The notes: generated by a model not told the origin, from the sequence alone. A DNA stretch of 60,000 nucleotides from Symsagittifera roscoffensis (GCF_963678635.1 NC_087064.1:14049599-14109598); one strand, 5' to 3'; positions 1 through 11,675 are shown, numbered from the stretch's first letter. Made by a program: numbers and translations.

Positions 1-688
1 ATCATTTTTATGGTTACGCAAGGCGAACTCAGTTCCTTTTAATCTTTTTTCGATACCATGATGCAGTAGCATCAGGTGTGTTCATTGAATGTATCTCGTT
101 TTTTTTTGCCGAATATTGCACTATAGTACTGAATAATATGTGATAAAATTGACACTCAAACCTTTTATTATATTAGCTTCACGAAACATCACTTTTTCGT
201 TTGACGACAAAACTTTATGCGCTGCATGAAAAGTTTCATCATAGATTTTGAGCAAAAAATTGCCTGTGATCCCAAAATAAAGCCTCGCAAAAGAAAATGA
301 ATAAAAAATATAAACAAGAAACAACAAAGAGGTTAATTGCACTGAAATAGGTCAATGATCACATCTAGTGAGTCATAAAATAGCTTTTATGTTGTTATTT
401 TTCTTTATATAAAAACTTTTTTTCGTCTCATGGTCAATTAATCAAATTACGTTTAGCTTTTTTCTGGTTTTTTATAATCTCATTTTGTGGATACATATTT
501 TTTGACAGTGAACAAAGGTGCTAGTAAAAAGAAGTATACAATCTGATAATCTAGTTTGATGTTTTATTCTGTAATTCGAATTGCAAAGGTTGATTTGAAT
601 TACAATTGCGATCATTCGAAAAAGGTGACAAGTCACTTTATTACAGCTGTTTGGTTTGAACTTTGCAGTTTCGTTATATCAGAGCAAA
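1..688. other. AT-rich non-coding sequence
   Basis: No ORF here has a recognisable domain or protein-like composition. The short open frames are what is expected by chance at this base composition. It ends at an assembly gap. Confidence 0.6.
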
Positions 689-888
689 NNNNNNNNNNNN
701 NNNNNNNNNNNNNNNNNNNNNNNNNNNNNNNNNNNNNNNNNNNNNNNNNNNNNNNNNNNNNNNNNNNNNNNNNNNNNNNNNNNNNNNNNNNNNNNNNNNN
801 NNNNNNNNNNNNNNNNNNNNNNNNNNNNNNNNNNNNNNNNNNNNNNNNNNNNNNNNNNNNNNNNNNNNNNNNNNNNNNNNNNNNNNNN
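689..888. other. Assembly gap of 200 N
   Basis: A run of exactly 200 undetermined bases. The round length suggests a scaffolding gap of arbitrary size, so the true distance across it is unknown. Any open frame spanning it is meaningless. Confidence 0.99.
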
Positions 889-959
889 CTACTTGCTTTT
901 TCATTGTAATTTGGATTAAAATTTTTTCTGATCAATTTTTTTCTTAGAATTTTGCAATC

Positions 960-1380
960 AAAGTTTTTAAATTTACATCGAATCACGCTTAAAAGGACTC
1001 CAATGTGATTTCTAATTTTGAATTCATCTGAAAATTTCAGCGTGCCTGATTTTGAGGAAAAACATCATAAAACAGCTTGATTCTAAAATTCAGACAAATT
1101 TGCGTATTTCAAAAAAATTTCAGTAAGGCTATTTTTCCTTGAAAAAATTTTAAAATAAAAAAAATAATAATTAAAGTGGTAAATTCTAAACCGAATAGCA
1201 ACAAGCCGTCATAGCTACCACTATCTCTGCTTTTTTTCCGAACAATGACCAGCTGAGTATGACCATTTTTTGCTCCCGCAACCTTTCTTTTTTAACCAAC
1301 AACAGATAAGGAGCAGGGTAATAATTGGTTCGACATATTTCAATTATTTCATAGAAAAAAGTTACCAAAAATAAAAAAGC
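960..1380 (+). repeat. Old duplicated segment, partner at about 7200-7470
   Basis: Ordered patches are shared with about 7200-7470: a stretch around 'catctgaaaattt', then 'cagtaagct', then 'gtggtaaattctaa' against 'gtggtgaattctaa', then 'accatt' and 'gatcagctg'. Similarity is heavily eroded by indels. Together with 3600-4260 against 8660-9320 it suggests an ancient local duplication. The extent is estimated by eye. Confidence 0.4.
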
Positions 1381-1958
1381 TTTTTCATTATTGTTTCATC
1401 GAAATAGTTTATTCCAATTTTGCTTAACAAAAAGTAAGCATCATATACTGTTTAAAAATTCTAATAGCTCATCATTTCCAATTTGGTAGTTAAAATAAAT
1501 TTTGTTTCTGATTGTTCGTAAATTTTGCGAAACTAAAAATTTTTTTCCAATTTTTTCATTCAATCATCAACAACCAATTTCAAATAAAAATTCAAATGTA
1601 AGTTCTACAATTAATTTGCATAGTTTTTCTTTTCTTTCGTTAGAATTGAACTTTTTTACTCGTTGTTATTAAATTCCAGTGTGAATATTTTTGCTTTACG
1701 AATTCGCACTGGGAGATAAAAAACCAAATTTGCTCTCCCCATCAGTTTCAGCGAAAAATATCAATATAATATAAAATTGATATTTTTGGCTATCCGTTTA
1801 CCAATCTGGAAACAAAACCGAATCACCTTCTGGATACTTGCCAATGCTTTTTTTACCATCTGGAGACTTGACATTGCTCCGCCGTTTTAAATTAGAAAAA
1901 TCTAGAAAAAAAACACAAAAAAAAACAAAAAAAATCAAACTTCAAGTTCTCAAGATAC

Positions 1959-2401
1959 TACACTTTGGATTGTATACCCCCTCTGGAAATTTTATTGGGC
2001 TACATAAGAGGCTCATTTTGTTAAAATTATGTCATTGATCGATTGAGTAATTATGGCGTAATTTGTGAATGACTACAAAACCAAAAGTGATCAATTTTTT
2101 TTGAAATATCCCTTTTTATTGGACTACATAATAAGCTCACTTTGATATAATCATATCAGCGATCGATTGTGTAGTTTCGGCATAATTTATGATTGATCAA
2201 AAAAATCCAAATGAAACATTTTTGGTGTAAAATTTTAGGCCCCCAGTTTGCAAAACAATTTGGGTCATTTAAGAAAATGTTGGGCAAGTTTTGGCTCTAT
2301 TATTTCTAAACCAAAATCAACCCAATTTGAAAAAAAAAATGCGTTTTTTAATTTTCAAGTTAAATGCGCTTTGTCAGGATAATTTAAATCAGCTCCGTAG
2401 C
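1959..2401 (+). mobile_element. Truncated Tc1/mariner-type MITE arm
   Basis: This matches the right arm of the complete element at 10082-10807 in order: a 'ttgggctac' patch, a 'gtaaaattttaggc' patch, 'gcaaaacaa', and an end reading 'aatttaaatcagc'. The first ~125 bp unit ('ttgggctacataag...gatcgattg') occurs twice in tandem (about 1990-2085 and 2115-2195). No left arm is seen, so it is a solo or decayed copy. It has no coding capacity and would have depended on a transposase supplied elsewhere. Confidence 0.6.
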
Positions 2402-3599
2402 CGCATTGCTAAGCGGTACGCACGCAATTAAGCCGGTCCGTCTTGTCTCAATTTAAATTGGCATGATAAATGTCTAAATGAATTACGCTTTTGAGCTGAG
2501 CTTTACAGATAAATTGATATAAAAAAACTCAGAAAAAATAACAATAATTGGACTGAACCGGTTTTTGAACTCAGTAGCTAGTGTTTAAAAAAATTTTAAT
2601 GTGGTATAATTTTTGATCGTTCTCACTAACTATTTTTCCATCATCAAAGTTCTGAAGGAAAAACACAACCTTCTAATAAACAGTCAGTTGGATTTTGCAT
2701 ATGGGCTCCCTTAATATTTGAATTGGGTAAAACTGATCAATATACATAATCTAAACTTCGAAAACCAAGGAAAAAAAAATAGTTTTAACTGGGCTCGTTT
2801 AAATGTTTAAATAGAAAAAAATCAAAACAAAAATTGAGGACAGTTGAATCAACGTACGCAGTTGATTGAATCACAAACAACGGAAAATCTAATATTTTCA
2901 AATTTTTTTGGTTTTGATTTGCTTAATATTGAGTGAAATTTAGAAAACTCGAAATGGAAGTCAAATTATTTTCATAAATGTGAAACTTACCTGAAAAAAG
3001 TTCTGCTCTGAAGAAATTGGTTGAGAAAATCTTGTTCTTACAGATATCGATTTCTTGGAATCAATATTTGAAATCAGATAGAGTGCAAATTGTTTTTCAT
3101 ATTATAATATGAGGATAAGTTTTTGCTTCTATTAATTAAACAAGTAGCACAAAACAAACCAATTTCTTTGAAAATTGCCTTAGAAAAAAACCAAATTCAA
3201 CGATCAAAGCAAAAAACAATTATGAAAAATCGGTGAAAAATGTTTGATAGTAAAAAAAATTGTTCGAAGTATTCATTCAATCTCAGCAGGAACATCTTGA
3301 TCAGGAGCTCTGAACCTAGATATTGTTAGGTATCAAGTCTCAGATGCCTAAGGGTATATCTTGTATCAACAGAAAAAGTTTTGAACATTTTTCTAGAACT
3401 TTGAAAAAACAAGTAACGCAAACACTAACTTTAAATCATTCTACGGATGATTCATTAGATTTCGGGGGGCATTTTTTTGATTTCACCAGCAACCGTTTAT
3501 GTAAACCTAATGGAGTTTGCCAATTTGATCAGATTGAAAAAACTACTGTGCGCTCTACTGTGCTCTATTTCTAGTCTAAATTTGTCAGTGCACATTAAG
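2402..3599. other. Non-coding AT-rich stretch
   Basis: No supported gene. The start, about 2394-2440, looks faintly like a tRNA-derived SINE head, but too weakly to annotate. The rest is AT-rich with short chance ORFs, including overlapping 83- and 64-codon frames at 3323-3671 with no domain. Confidence 0.5.
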
Positions 3600-4260
3600 C
3601 CGCGTTTCAATGAGGACATAAGTTTATTTCATTGTGAATCGAGCAACCTAATTATTCCAAACAGTACATGAAACACAAATAGACAAAACTGTTCGCATCA
3701 GAGTATCATCTTTGAAATAGGGTTTGATTTAATAATTAAGAAATTGAAAAAAGGAAAAATAGAATATTATCTTCTAGACGCTATTTAATAACATTTTGAC
3801 TAGAACACCTAGCATGCCTAGTTTCAAGTTGGGACCCTTCTGCCGGATTAAATTGCCGCTTACGCCTCACTAGCGCGAATTTTTCTTGCGCAATAATTAT
3901 CCACACTAGGCCAACCAGGCAAATTTGAAACCTTCATAACTAGAAAAAAAATTAAACACTCTCGCAAAAAATGACCAAAGTTGATACAAATTGTATCTGA
4001 GCTTTTAAAATCAACATTATCTGAAAATTAGCTTAAAAATGGAGCTAAAATTAGCAGAAAAACTGTCTGGAGAAAAAACACCCCAAAAACAAACGTTCTG
4101 TAATTTTTTTTGAAATATGGAACATTAATAGCTTTTTTCCAACCAGAATTTTTTTAATTAAACGAATTTCAAAAAAACGATTCCGCTTGGACGAAAGGTT
4201 GAAACTTTATTTGAGATGTCTGAAAAACTTAGTCCACATATAAAAGGGCGTATCTAAGGT
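3600..4260 (+). repeat. Old duplicated segment, partner at about 8660-9320
   Basis: The phrase 'caatgaggacataagttt' occurs here and near 8668. It is followed in both places by 'agaacacctagcat', a block containing a degenerate 'cttacgc..c..tagcgcgaatt', and 'aaaagcttttttt..aaccagaatt'. Order and spacing agree, with divergence and indels. The middle is a decayed relative of the Helentron-like family seen intact at 7707-8230. Confidence 0.55.
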
Positions 4261-5554
4261 TTTTTTGAGGGAAGGAGGATGCGGACCTTAAAAAAATTTT
4301 TATCGAACAATTCAATTAAGGTTTGATCTAAGTGATTTTCTCAGCTCTCCAAGATCAGTGTAAAGACCCTATTGTGAAAAGACCCTATTGGTATATTGAT
4401 CATTTTTTTTGGAAAAATGGACCAAAAAGTTGTTTTAAGGCCCTGGAAAACTTTGATCAAGCGATCACGTTTTTCAGCGCACACTTTCTGCTTTATGTAG
4501 AGTGATGCCGCCAAAAACGTCTTCAAAAAATCTAGTGTCATTTTGCCAACTTTGGTTGAATTAACTTGTACCAGAGGGTGCACTAACAAAACAATGAAAA
4601 AAAAATCGAAAGAAAACATTAGAAAGTTGTGTTTAGCGTGTCACACTCTAATAATAGGGCAAAAAACTTGGCTGAGCTTGGATTGGAACGCAATAATGCG
4701 CCTCAAAGGCGCGTCATAAGAACCCAAAATGTTGCCTGTTAAATATGCCAAGTTGGCCATATTAGAAAATTTTTAACGCCCAATTGAACTTCTCAAATGG
4801 TATAAAAATTCCGTCGAAAGCGGTTAGTTGAAAAGTCAAGAATTGAAAGTTTAAAAAACCCCAAGCTTAAGTGTTCTGCTTTTATAGCTAAACTATAGCC
4901 AATAATTTTAAACCAATAATATTATCATAGCAACTAATGATTTGAAAAAATTGTACATAAGTGGAGCGTTCTCCCGTTCTTCACTCGTGGGAACTAAAGT
5001 TTAGTAGAATCACACTCACACTAGTTCAGATTGATCTTGCGAGCCTAATAATTAATTTTTATGCCATGTAAATTGACTGAGTTTTCCCGCAAAACCACCA
5101 AATAGAAATTGAATTTTTTCCCACCCGATTTGGTATTTGGTAGAAAACAATTTAACATTAGTATTTCAGACTTAATTATTATGAATTAATATTGGCAAAT
5201 CAGCTGTTAAAATCTGGTGTTGGAATATTTAGGAGCTGCGTCCCAAAAACAATAGCAGAAGCAATGAAGTCGATAACTATAGCGTACCCATTACCTACTG
5301 GGTGCTTTCCAATCAGTGTTAATTTTTCTACCTGCAGTCACGGGTGAGTAAAGTTGCAACTTTTTGATTACAAACACTAAAAGAAATCGTTTTTTTGCCA
5401 AGTTTTTGTCGTTTACTGTGCAACTATTAGAAGTATAGAATAGAATTTATGAAATATTCGAGTTTAAATTACTTAGAAGGAGCTAGCTGGATCAAAGTTT
5501 GAGAACAATTGTTCAGAAGGCATTACTAGTTTCAGAGGGGTTCTTTCTCTGGAA
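4261..5554. other. Non-coding AT-rich stretch
   Basis: No gene recognised. The 92-codon minus-strand frame at 4341-4619 has no domain and sits in low-complexity sequence; I read it as chance. Confidence 0.5.
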
Positions 5555-6045
5555 CTATCCTCAAAAACAACACAAGGAATTTGAGTTGATAGGCTCAAAT
5601 TGGTTCCTTCGGAGATCTTCACATTATCATTTCTTTAATTATGCTGTGAAAAAACGACAGGCAAAACAGGTGAAGTGTTACTTGGTCCGGCGTCGAAAAA
5701 TGCTCGTGTCTGTTTTGGCGATACAGATATCAAAAGGTCTTGGGCGCTTATACTAGAAAACTGAGCAACAGTTAGAGACAATTTAACTTCTTAATAGCAT
5801 CTTGTACATGGACCGAAGATGACATTTGTCCAAAACACCTGTTGGAATAGCTCTTGTGTTGGCCTATTTCGATCAGCAGCGTGATTTTACTTGTCAAGTT
5901 AAGCCTTTTGTTGACGCCTGACCAGGTAACTTTTCTAGCACTTTTGTCTGTCATTTTTTCGCAGCATAAAGAAAAGATCATCAGCTTCCAAAAGAACCAA
6001 TTTGAGTCCATTCATTTAAATTTCTTGCGTTGGTTTTGAGGATGT
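5555..6045. repeat. Diverged fold-back (inverted repeat) element
   Basis: The arm at about 5555-5705 and the reverse complement of about 5890-6045 share a long ordered similarity: 'tcctcaaaa.caac.caag.aattt', 'ctcaaattggtt', 'ttctttaattatgctg' against 'ttctttatgctg', 'gaaaaaa.gacag' and 'ggcgtc'. The arms are roughly three-quarters identical by eye. Open frames on both strands (5499-5756 plus, 5772-6011 minus) share residues only because they read the two arms of this hairpin, so I do not call them genes. It may be an old MITE; no terminal motif or target duplication was recognised. Confidence 0.6.
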
Positions 6046-7199
6046 TTACATAACAAGTACAGCTCTGAAACTTGTAATGATATACTGGATACTTCACGCC
6101 TTCTGATTATTTTTCTACAATTTTGATCCAGATAACCTAATCTAGCTTTTTTCACAATTTCAGTCCTATATAAGTAAAAAAGGCAGAGAAAACGGCAAAA
6201 ACCTGCAGATGTTCATTTGCTAGTTGAAATCAAAAATGTGCAATTTCATTGTGACAGCACCATTAGATCTTTTGGAGAGAGCTTTCAATGCGTTTTTGGT
6301 TTTTATGGTTTATGGATTTCTCCAGAATTGATTTTCTGGAGTTTATAACAAATGGAAAGTTTTACAATTTGAGATGATAGAACAACAGCTCCAAAATACA
6401 ATGATTTTTTTCTAACGAAAAACTGTGAAACACACCTAGAAAATCTGGAAAACTAAGCTTTTGCATTTAATTTCACCATTTTTCGTTGAATAATTCAACA
6501 AACTTTATTTCAATTTTTATTTCCTAACTTTAAATTTCAACTGGTATGCTTTCTGGTTTTTGACTCAATGTGTAAATTTTTCGTCATTTTGCACAACTGT
6601 TCTTTGTGTTTGATTACAACAGCTTAATTTGAAACTCAACATAACTCATTAAATTCAGCAACCATCGTACAAAATGGTAAAACAATCAATCCGCCCTTTT
6701 TAATTCAAGATGCTATGCTCTAGAATTTAGTGACAGTTAAGCTTATTTTAATTTATTGAGATTTGCGACTAGTTAAACTCAAATACAGTGTATTGATATT
6801 GAAATATTTCTGATGAATTTATTTATGAAAGTCATTCAAATTAGAGGCCAAGATTTTTTTAAAACATTAAAATTGCAAAAAAAATCATTTCTGAAATATC
6901 TCATTTCAGTTTTGCATGCAAAAAATTTTTCTGCAAAACACCAACATGAAAAAGTTAGATCCATTGCTTGAAAACTGAAAAAAAAACACATTCAAAGTAA
7001 ATGTTATCGACTACTGAAAAACAATATCAAAGTATAACTGTAAAAACAATCAAATTAAGAATAACCGGTTACCATGCAAGTTTTCTTTGAAGACCACGAC
7101 TAACTATGAAAAAAAAAGTGTATGAACTCGTTTGTTTTCTAATTTATTACAATCTTGCCGTTCTTTGTGCAACTTTCTTTTGGAATATTTAATGGGCTG
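6046..7199. other. Non-coding AT-rich stretch
   Basis: No ORF, RNA gene or repeat boundary could be supported here. Confidence 0.5.
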
Positions 7200-7470
7200 C
7201 AATATCATATATAATTTAATTCCATCTGAAAATTGCAGTGGAACTTGATTTTGAGTAAAAAAACTCTTAGAACTGTTTTATTCGAGATATATCAGTAAGC
7301 TTTGCTGTGATCAAAAGTTTTCATCAGCGCTCAGACAACTTGGAAATTCAGTAGGAAGAAGTGGTGAATTCTAACCATCTATTTGAAACAAATAACAAAG
7401 AGCCTTTTTCACTAACACTTTTTCTTTGTCGTCAAGTGACCATTTCTATGCTCTTTTCGATAATGATCAG
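7200..7470 (+). repeat. Partner of the old duplicated segment at 960-1380
   Basis: Eroded ordered similarity to 960-1380, described there. The 70-codon frame at 7361-7573 overlaps it and has no recognisable domain. Confidence 0.4.
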
Positions 7471-7706
7471 CTGTAAATTTATCGTCAAGGAAGCAAATTT
7501 TTTGCTTTTTGTTAAACAATATACACCACTATACAAAAAAGAGAGTTACAATCGGTTATTTTTAAATAGATAAAAGCTACAGAAATAATTTTAAATAAAA
7601 AGACTTTTAGAATTTTAAATTATTATTTAATCAAAATCGCCTGCTCCAATGTTAGTCAATAGAAAATTAAACATCGAAAACTCTGCATAATTTTGTAGCA
7701 CACTTG

Positions 7707-8230
7707 TTGTTCCGACTTTCGATACGAAAGTAACGGAATATTTGTGCTCGTGGTGTGTTTTTTTCTTCAGACAATTTTCGACTTTTTAACTAGCCATTTT
7801 TGACGGAATTTTTTAAAATCGTTCAAAAAGTATTGTTGCCCTGAGCTTAAATTTGAAAAGATATTACACCTGTGGTCATTTTTTGTAAAGTCATGGGGGT
7901 TTAAAGATTGTCATTTCGGCCAATTTGAGACAATTAACGCGCGATATATTTCGCGCTATTAACGCGTAAGCGGAGATGTAATCCGTCTTAGAAATCGTTC
8001 CAAATTGGTTGAAAAAAGCTTATTTGCCATAATTGATATGCTACAAAGAGCAAAATCTATTCTTTTGTATTTTATATGGCGTGTGGGGTGATGATTTCAT
8101 AAAAGAATTTCAAAATTAGAAAAAAAAATCATTTTATTTAATTACATTTAATTTTTTTTGTTACTACTGCGGCATAAAACTTAAAAGGCAGTCGGAACAT
8201 TCAGGGCTTCGCCCTGATACGAGCAGTCTT
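7707..8230 (+). mobile_element. Non-autonomous Helentron-like element, copy A
   Basis: The left end reads TTGTTCCGACT followed by a perfect hairpin CTTTCG-ata-CGAAAG (7716-7730). Near the right end the inverse of the left terminus, AGTCGGAACA (8190-8199), appears subterminally. It is followed by a second perfect hairpin CAGGGC-ttc-GCCCTG (8202-8216) and the tail ATACGAGCAGTCTT. The middle holds an imperfect palindrome built from GCGCGA and TCGCGC (about 7932-7968). Asymmetric terminal inverted repeats, hairpins at both ends and apparent insertion next to T fit Helitron2/Helentron-type non-autonomous elements; that assignment is inference. The 74-codon minus ORF here is a shadow. Confidence 0.65.
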
Positions 8231-8659
8231 GTTTTGATTTGAAACTTTATTTTCATTTTTATGGTCATCTTTCTATAACTAATATGTAATGATCGTTCAT
8301 ATGTAACACCTGCTGTTAACTTGCATCGATATTTTGTTTCATTTGAACTGATAGGTTTCATGCGCTGATTTCCCACACGAATTTGCACCGAAAGGTAGGA
8401 AGAAAATTTATAAAAATCAACATCAGAGCTGCAAGTAAAAGCGATTTTGTTTTTTTGTCAAAATCTTACGTGTGGCCAATCATTGTGTTTTCAGAATGTC
8501 ATACGAAGTTAAAATGTTTTTATATTTCAATTTTTCTGACTCTTTTTTTTGTTTGTAAGTCTAGTTAAAAAACTTGAAAAGAAAATTCAACAACCGGGCT
8601 ATCAAAAACCTCAAAATACAAAACTGAGATGGACACTGAGGACGAAGTTTTTTAATGTT
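8231..8659. other. Non-coding AT-rich stretch
   Basis: Flank between Helentron-like copy A and the next old repeat. No gene is supported; the 61-codon frame at 8383-8568 has no domain. Confidence 0.5.
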
Positions 8660-9320
8660 AAGATTCAATGAGGACATAAGTTTCATTCTACTTAATTTAG
8701 TCAACCTAAATGATCCAAACAATCAGTTAAATACAAAAAAAAATGCTCGTATCAAGGCGACGCTATGTATGTTTTGAATGTCTTCTAACGTCCATGGAGT
8801 AGGGTTCGAAATAATAAAAACGATAAAATATATAAAAAGTTTTCTAAAACATTTTCAATTAAAAAAAAAAACGTTTTTATAAACGCTTATTGAACTAAAA
8901 TGGGAGAAATTTAGCTGATGAAAGGGTTTTAGTCAGAACACCTAGCATTCCTTTTTCCATTTAGAGCGACTGAGCAGAACTAAATTGCAACTTACGCGTC
9001 AATAGCGCGAATTATATTCTTTTAAATTCTTTTGAGTTTAATCTCAAGACATCAACAGCTTCGAGGTTTTATAAAAACTACCGTCAAGTTTGCTGATTAA
9101 AAAAATAGAAGAAATACTTTTAAACTACAGAAAAAAAATCACCCCGAGCAGAAACATTTCGTCAATTTCTTTCGAAAATTGGAAGAATAAAAGCTTTTTT
9201 TTAACCAGAATTGGGTAACCGAGACAAATTTTTATATATAGTGATTGTGCAAGGAGGGAATGAGTTTCTTTTTGAGCTGTCTAATATTTTTAAGTCTTCA
9301 AACACAGGGGCGGATCTAGG
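8660..9320 (+). repeat. Partner of the old duplicated segment at 3600-4260
   Basis: Shares ordered patches with 3600-4260. It contains a decayed minus-oriented relative of the Helentron-like family, with 'cttacgcgtcaatagcgcgaatt' around 8990 and 'caccccgagca' around 9140. A fragment of a hAT-like repeat adjoins its right edge. Confidence 0.5.
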
Positions 9321-9395
9321 GTTTGCTCGAAGGGTGGAGTTTTTTCAAAAAAATTTCAAAACTTCATCGACCAAATTTCAAAACTTCATCGACTC
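9305..9395 (+). mobile_element. hAT-like MITE terminus fragment
   Basis: Begins CAGGGGCGGATCTAGG and continues 'ttgctcgaagggtggagttttt', matching the left end of the complete copy at 55103-55484. A short 'acttcatcgac' motif is repeated inside. The rest of the element is missing. Confidence 0.6.
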
Positions 9396-10079
9396 CAAAT
9401 GAGCATGGGAGTCGGGTCTTTTTACTTATTCCGCCCGAAAGTAAAAATTTAAACGTCTTGAGCTGAAACTCTTTTGTTTTGTTCACAATTTTTAGTCGAT
9501 TTATGAGTAAAACGAATTAGCCAAACATATAGAATGTTCAGCAAACTATCCAAATTTATCTTAAAAAAGTTTGATACAGGCCAGAAAACAAATTAGCATC
9601 AGAAAAAACGTCTTCACATCTGCTCAAAATTACGCCTTGTTAAAAACGGCTAATGATTAAAGTGATTGTATTTGTTTTAACCTAACCAATCAGTGCGATC
9701 AGTGTTTTGTTCTCGCCACTTGTACGTTGACTATTGCAAAACTAAGAAATTAGGGTGGATTAAGTAAAAAGACCCTGTGTGAGTCTATGAATTTGCGGTA
9801 ACTGCTTCAATTAGGCGTTAATTAAAACAAAAGTACGCTACCCTAACCCCGTATCTATTTTTTGAAATCGTGTAAGGAACCAAAACTCTACTTTCCTCTT
9901 TTTGCAGTTTTTTGAAGTGGGCGCTGCTCAGAACTACTGTTTTCTGTGGTTAAATATTTAAATAGCAAGCGAATCCGCAGCACGTTTGAGCATGAGCAAA
10001 AACGTGACTTAATTGCTTAGACGCTGACCCATTAAGCATGGTTTTAACCCTTATTGGTGCGAAAACTTCAATAAGGGTG
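9396..10079. other. Non-coding AT-rich stretch
   Basis: No gene or mobile element termini recognised between the hAT fragment and the mariner-type MITE. Confidence 0.5.
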
Positions 10080-10081
10080 TA

Positions 10082-10807
10082 CAGTGCTGATTTAAATTAA
10101 CCGGACAAAACGCGTTAAACTTGAAATTTAAAACCCGTTTTTCTCAAATTGGGTTCAGTTTAGGTGAAACTTATGAACACAAAACTTGCTTAAACTTTTA
10201 GCAAAAATGATATAGTGTAATTTGTTTTGCGGAATTCGGGCCCAAAATTTTACCCCAAAAATGGGTCATTTTGGTTTTTCTTAAATAATCAGAAATTACG
10301 CCAGAAATAACCTGCCAATCACAGACATAATTATATCAAAGTGAGCCCTTTACGTAGCCCAACAAACTTTATGAAGAGTATTTTCTCCAAAAAAATGCAA
10401 ATTGTTTAAAAAAATTTTTTAAATAAAAAGTTGGTATTGTATATAGTAAAAACGACCTTTTTTGTCTATCAAACAAAAATAAATTAACTTATACAATATT
10501 TTGGAGATTATACCCGTCTTAAAGTTTGTTGGGCTACGCAAGGGGCTCATTTTGATATAAATATGTCAGTGATCGACAGGTTATTTTTGGCGTAATTTCT
10601 GGTTAACTAAGAAAAACCAAAATGACCCATTTTTGGGGTAAAATTTTGGCGCGAATTCCGCAAAACAAATTGCACCATATCAATTTTGCTAAAATTTTAA
10701 GCAAGTTTTGTCCATAAGCTTTCACCTAAATTCAACCGTTTTTGAGAAAAACGCGTTTTAAATTTCAAGCTTAGCTCGTTTTGTCCGGTTAATTTAAATC
10801 AGCACTG
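10082..10807. mobile_element. Tc1/mariner-type MITE with ~300 bp inverted arms
   Basis: The ends are CAGTGCTGATTTAAATTAAC and its inverse, flanked on both sides by TA (10080-10081 and 10808-10809), the target duplication of the Tc1/mariner superfamily. The terminal match continues inward for most of the element: left arm about 10082-10385, right arm about 10500-10807, around a ~110 bp AT-rich centre. There is no transposase ORF, so it would have been moved in trans. A second, truncated family member is at 1959-2401. Superfamily rests on the TA duplication and inverted arms, not on any protein. Confidence 0.8.
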
Positions 10808-11256
10808 TATAACATGAATGTGTATAGATATGCATAAAAAGCGAGTTTGACCCAGCTGCTCTATCGTTGCAATGTCATACAAAAGCTTAGTATAACATTG
10901 TGCCCAATTATTCATTTGCTGCAATTATCCACTCAGAACAAATAAAGATGGTTGGAAAATAATCGCTGTAACAGAGATCAAAAATTGTAGTTTGTTGAAA
11001 CAAATTGGAGCAAAACTAACTTGAGAAAAACTAAGCTCAGCAATTTGAGCTTTCAAAATGAACAAGTTTTTCAATTTTTGATTTTTTTTTTGTCATAAAA
11101 TTTCTTTTTTGGGGTTTTAAATTCGGAAGATTGAATTTCAACGTGTTATCTGGAAGCTTCAAAAACGGATAGCAACAGCAGCAACCAATCAAACCAATCA
11201 CTCTGAAAAGTGCCATTTGAAAGATTTCTACAAATAAAAGATCCTTCAAAGACCCC
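10808..11256. other. Non-coding stretch
   Basis: No supported gene. A 12-14 base C run (about 11250-11262) marks the edge of the next retrotransposon fragment. Confidence 0.5.
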
Positions 11257-11633
11257 CCCCCCCAACAGGCCCAGACGCCTGCAACCTATGCAAACCTGTC
11301 TACATTACGAGACGAAAAAGCTATTCTTAGCCGCAAAGACGCTACGATGATTGCGCGCTTGAGATATGGCCGCAGCTTGAAGTTGGCAGCCTATCGGCAC
11401 CTCATTAACCCAGCCGAAGATCCCACCTGCCCGAAATGTAACGAAGCCCCGGAAACGCTAGAACACTGGTTACTGGATTGTCCCGGAACATTAGCAGCAA
11501 GACAAGAAATTTTTGGCACAACATACGTGGGGCTAGCCATCCTATCTCAAGATCCACACGGAACTACGATGCTGGCTAAGAGATGCCTTTATGAGCTCCC
11601 TTCGGCATAAACACAAACAACAACAACAACAGC

Positions 11634-11670
<37 letters not shown>

Positions 11671-11675
11671 GCAGC
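11257..11675 (+). mobile_element. 5'-truncated non-LTR retrotransposon (3' end with CAA tail)
   Basis: An open frame runs from about 11262 through the stop at 11608-11610. An in-frame Met at 11347 gives 87 residues, but no true start is implied. It carries a C-X2-C-X8-H-X4-C cluster (CPKC...LEHWLLDC), which is common at the C-terminus of non-LTR retrotransposon ORF2 proteins after the reverse transcriptase or RNase H. Base composition is visibly more GC-rich than the surroundings. Immediately after the stop is a (CAA)n microsatellite (about 11614-11670), a typical 3' tail of I/R1-like clades. I found no clear target duplication. The clade is inference. Confidence 0.75.
11614..11675 (+). repeat. 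(CAA)n / (CAG) microsatellite
   Basis: About twenty CAA units with a few CAG interruptions directly behind the non-LTR ORF stop codon. Most simply read as the element's 3' tail, later expanded. Confidence 0.9.

Noticed and set aside
2394-2445. tRNA-like stretch 'gtagccgcattgctaagcggtacgc'
   Set aside because: Box A-like start only; no box B, no cloverleaf, no CCA-adjacent acceptor.
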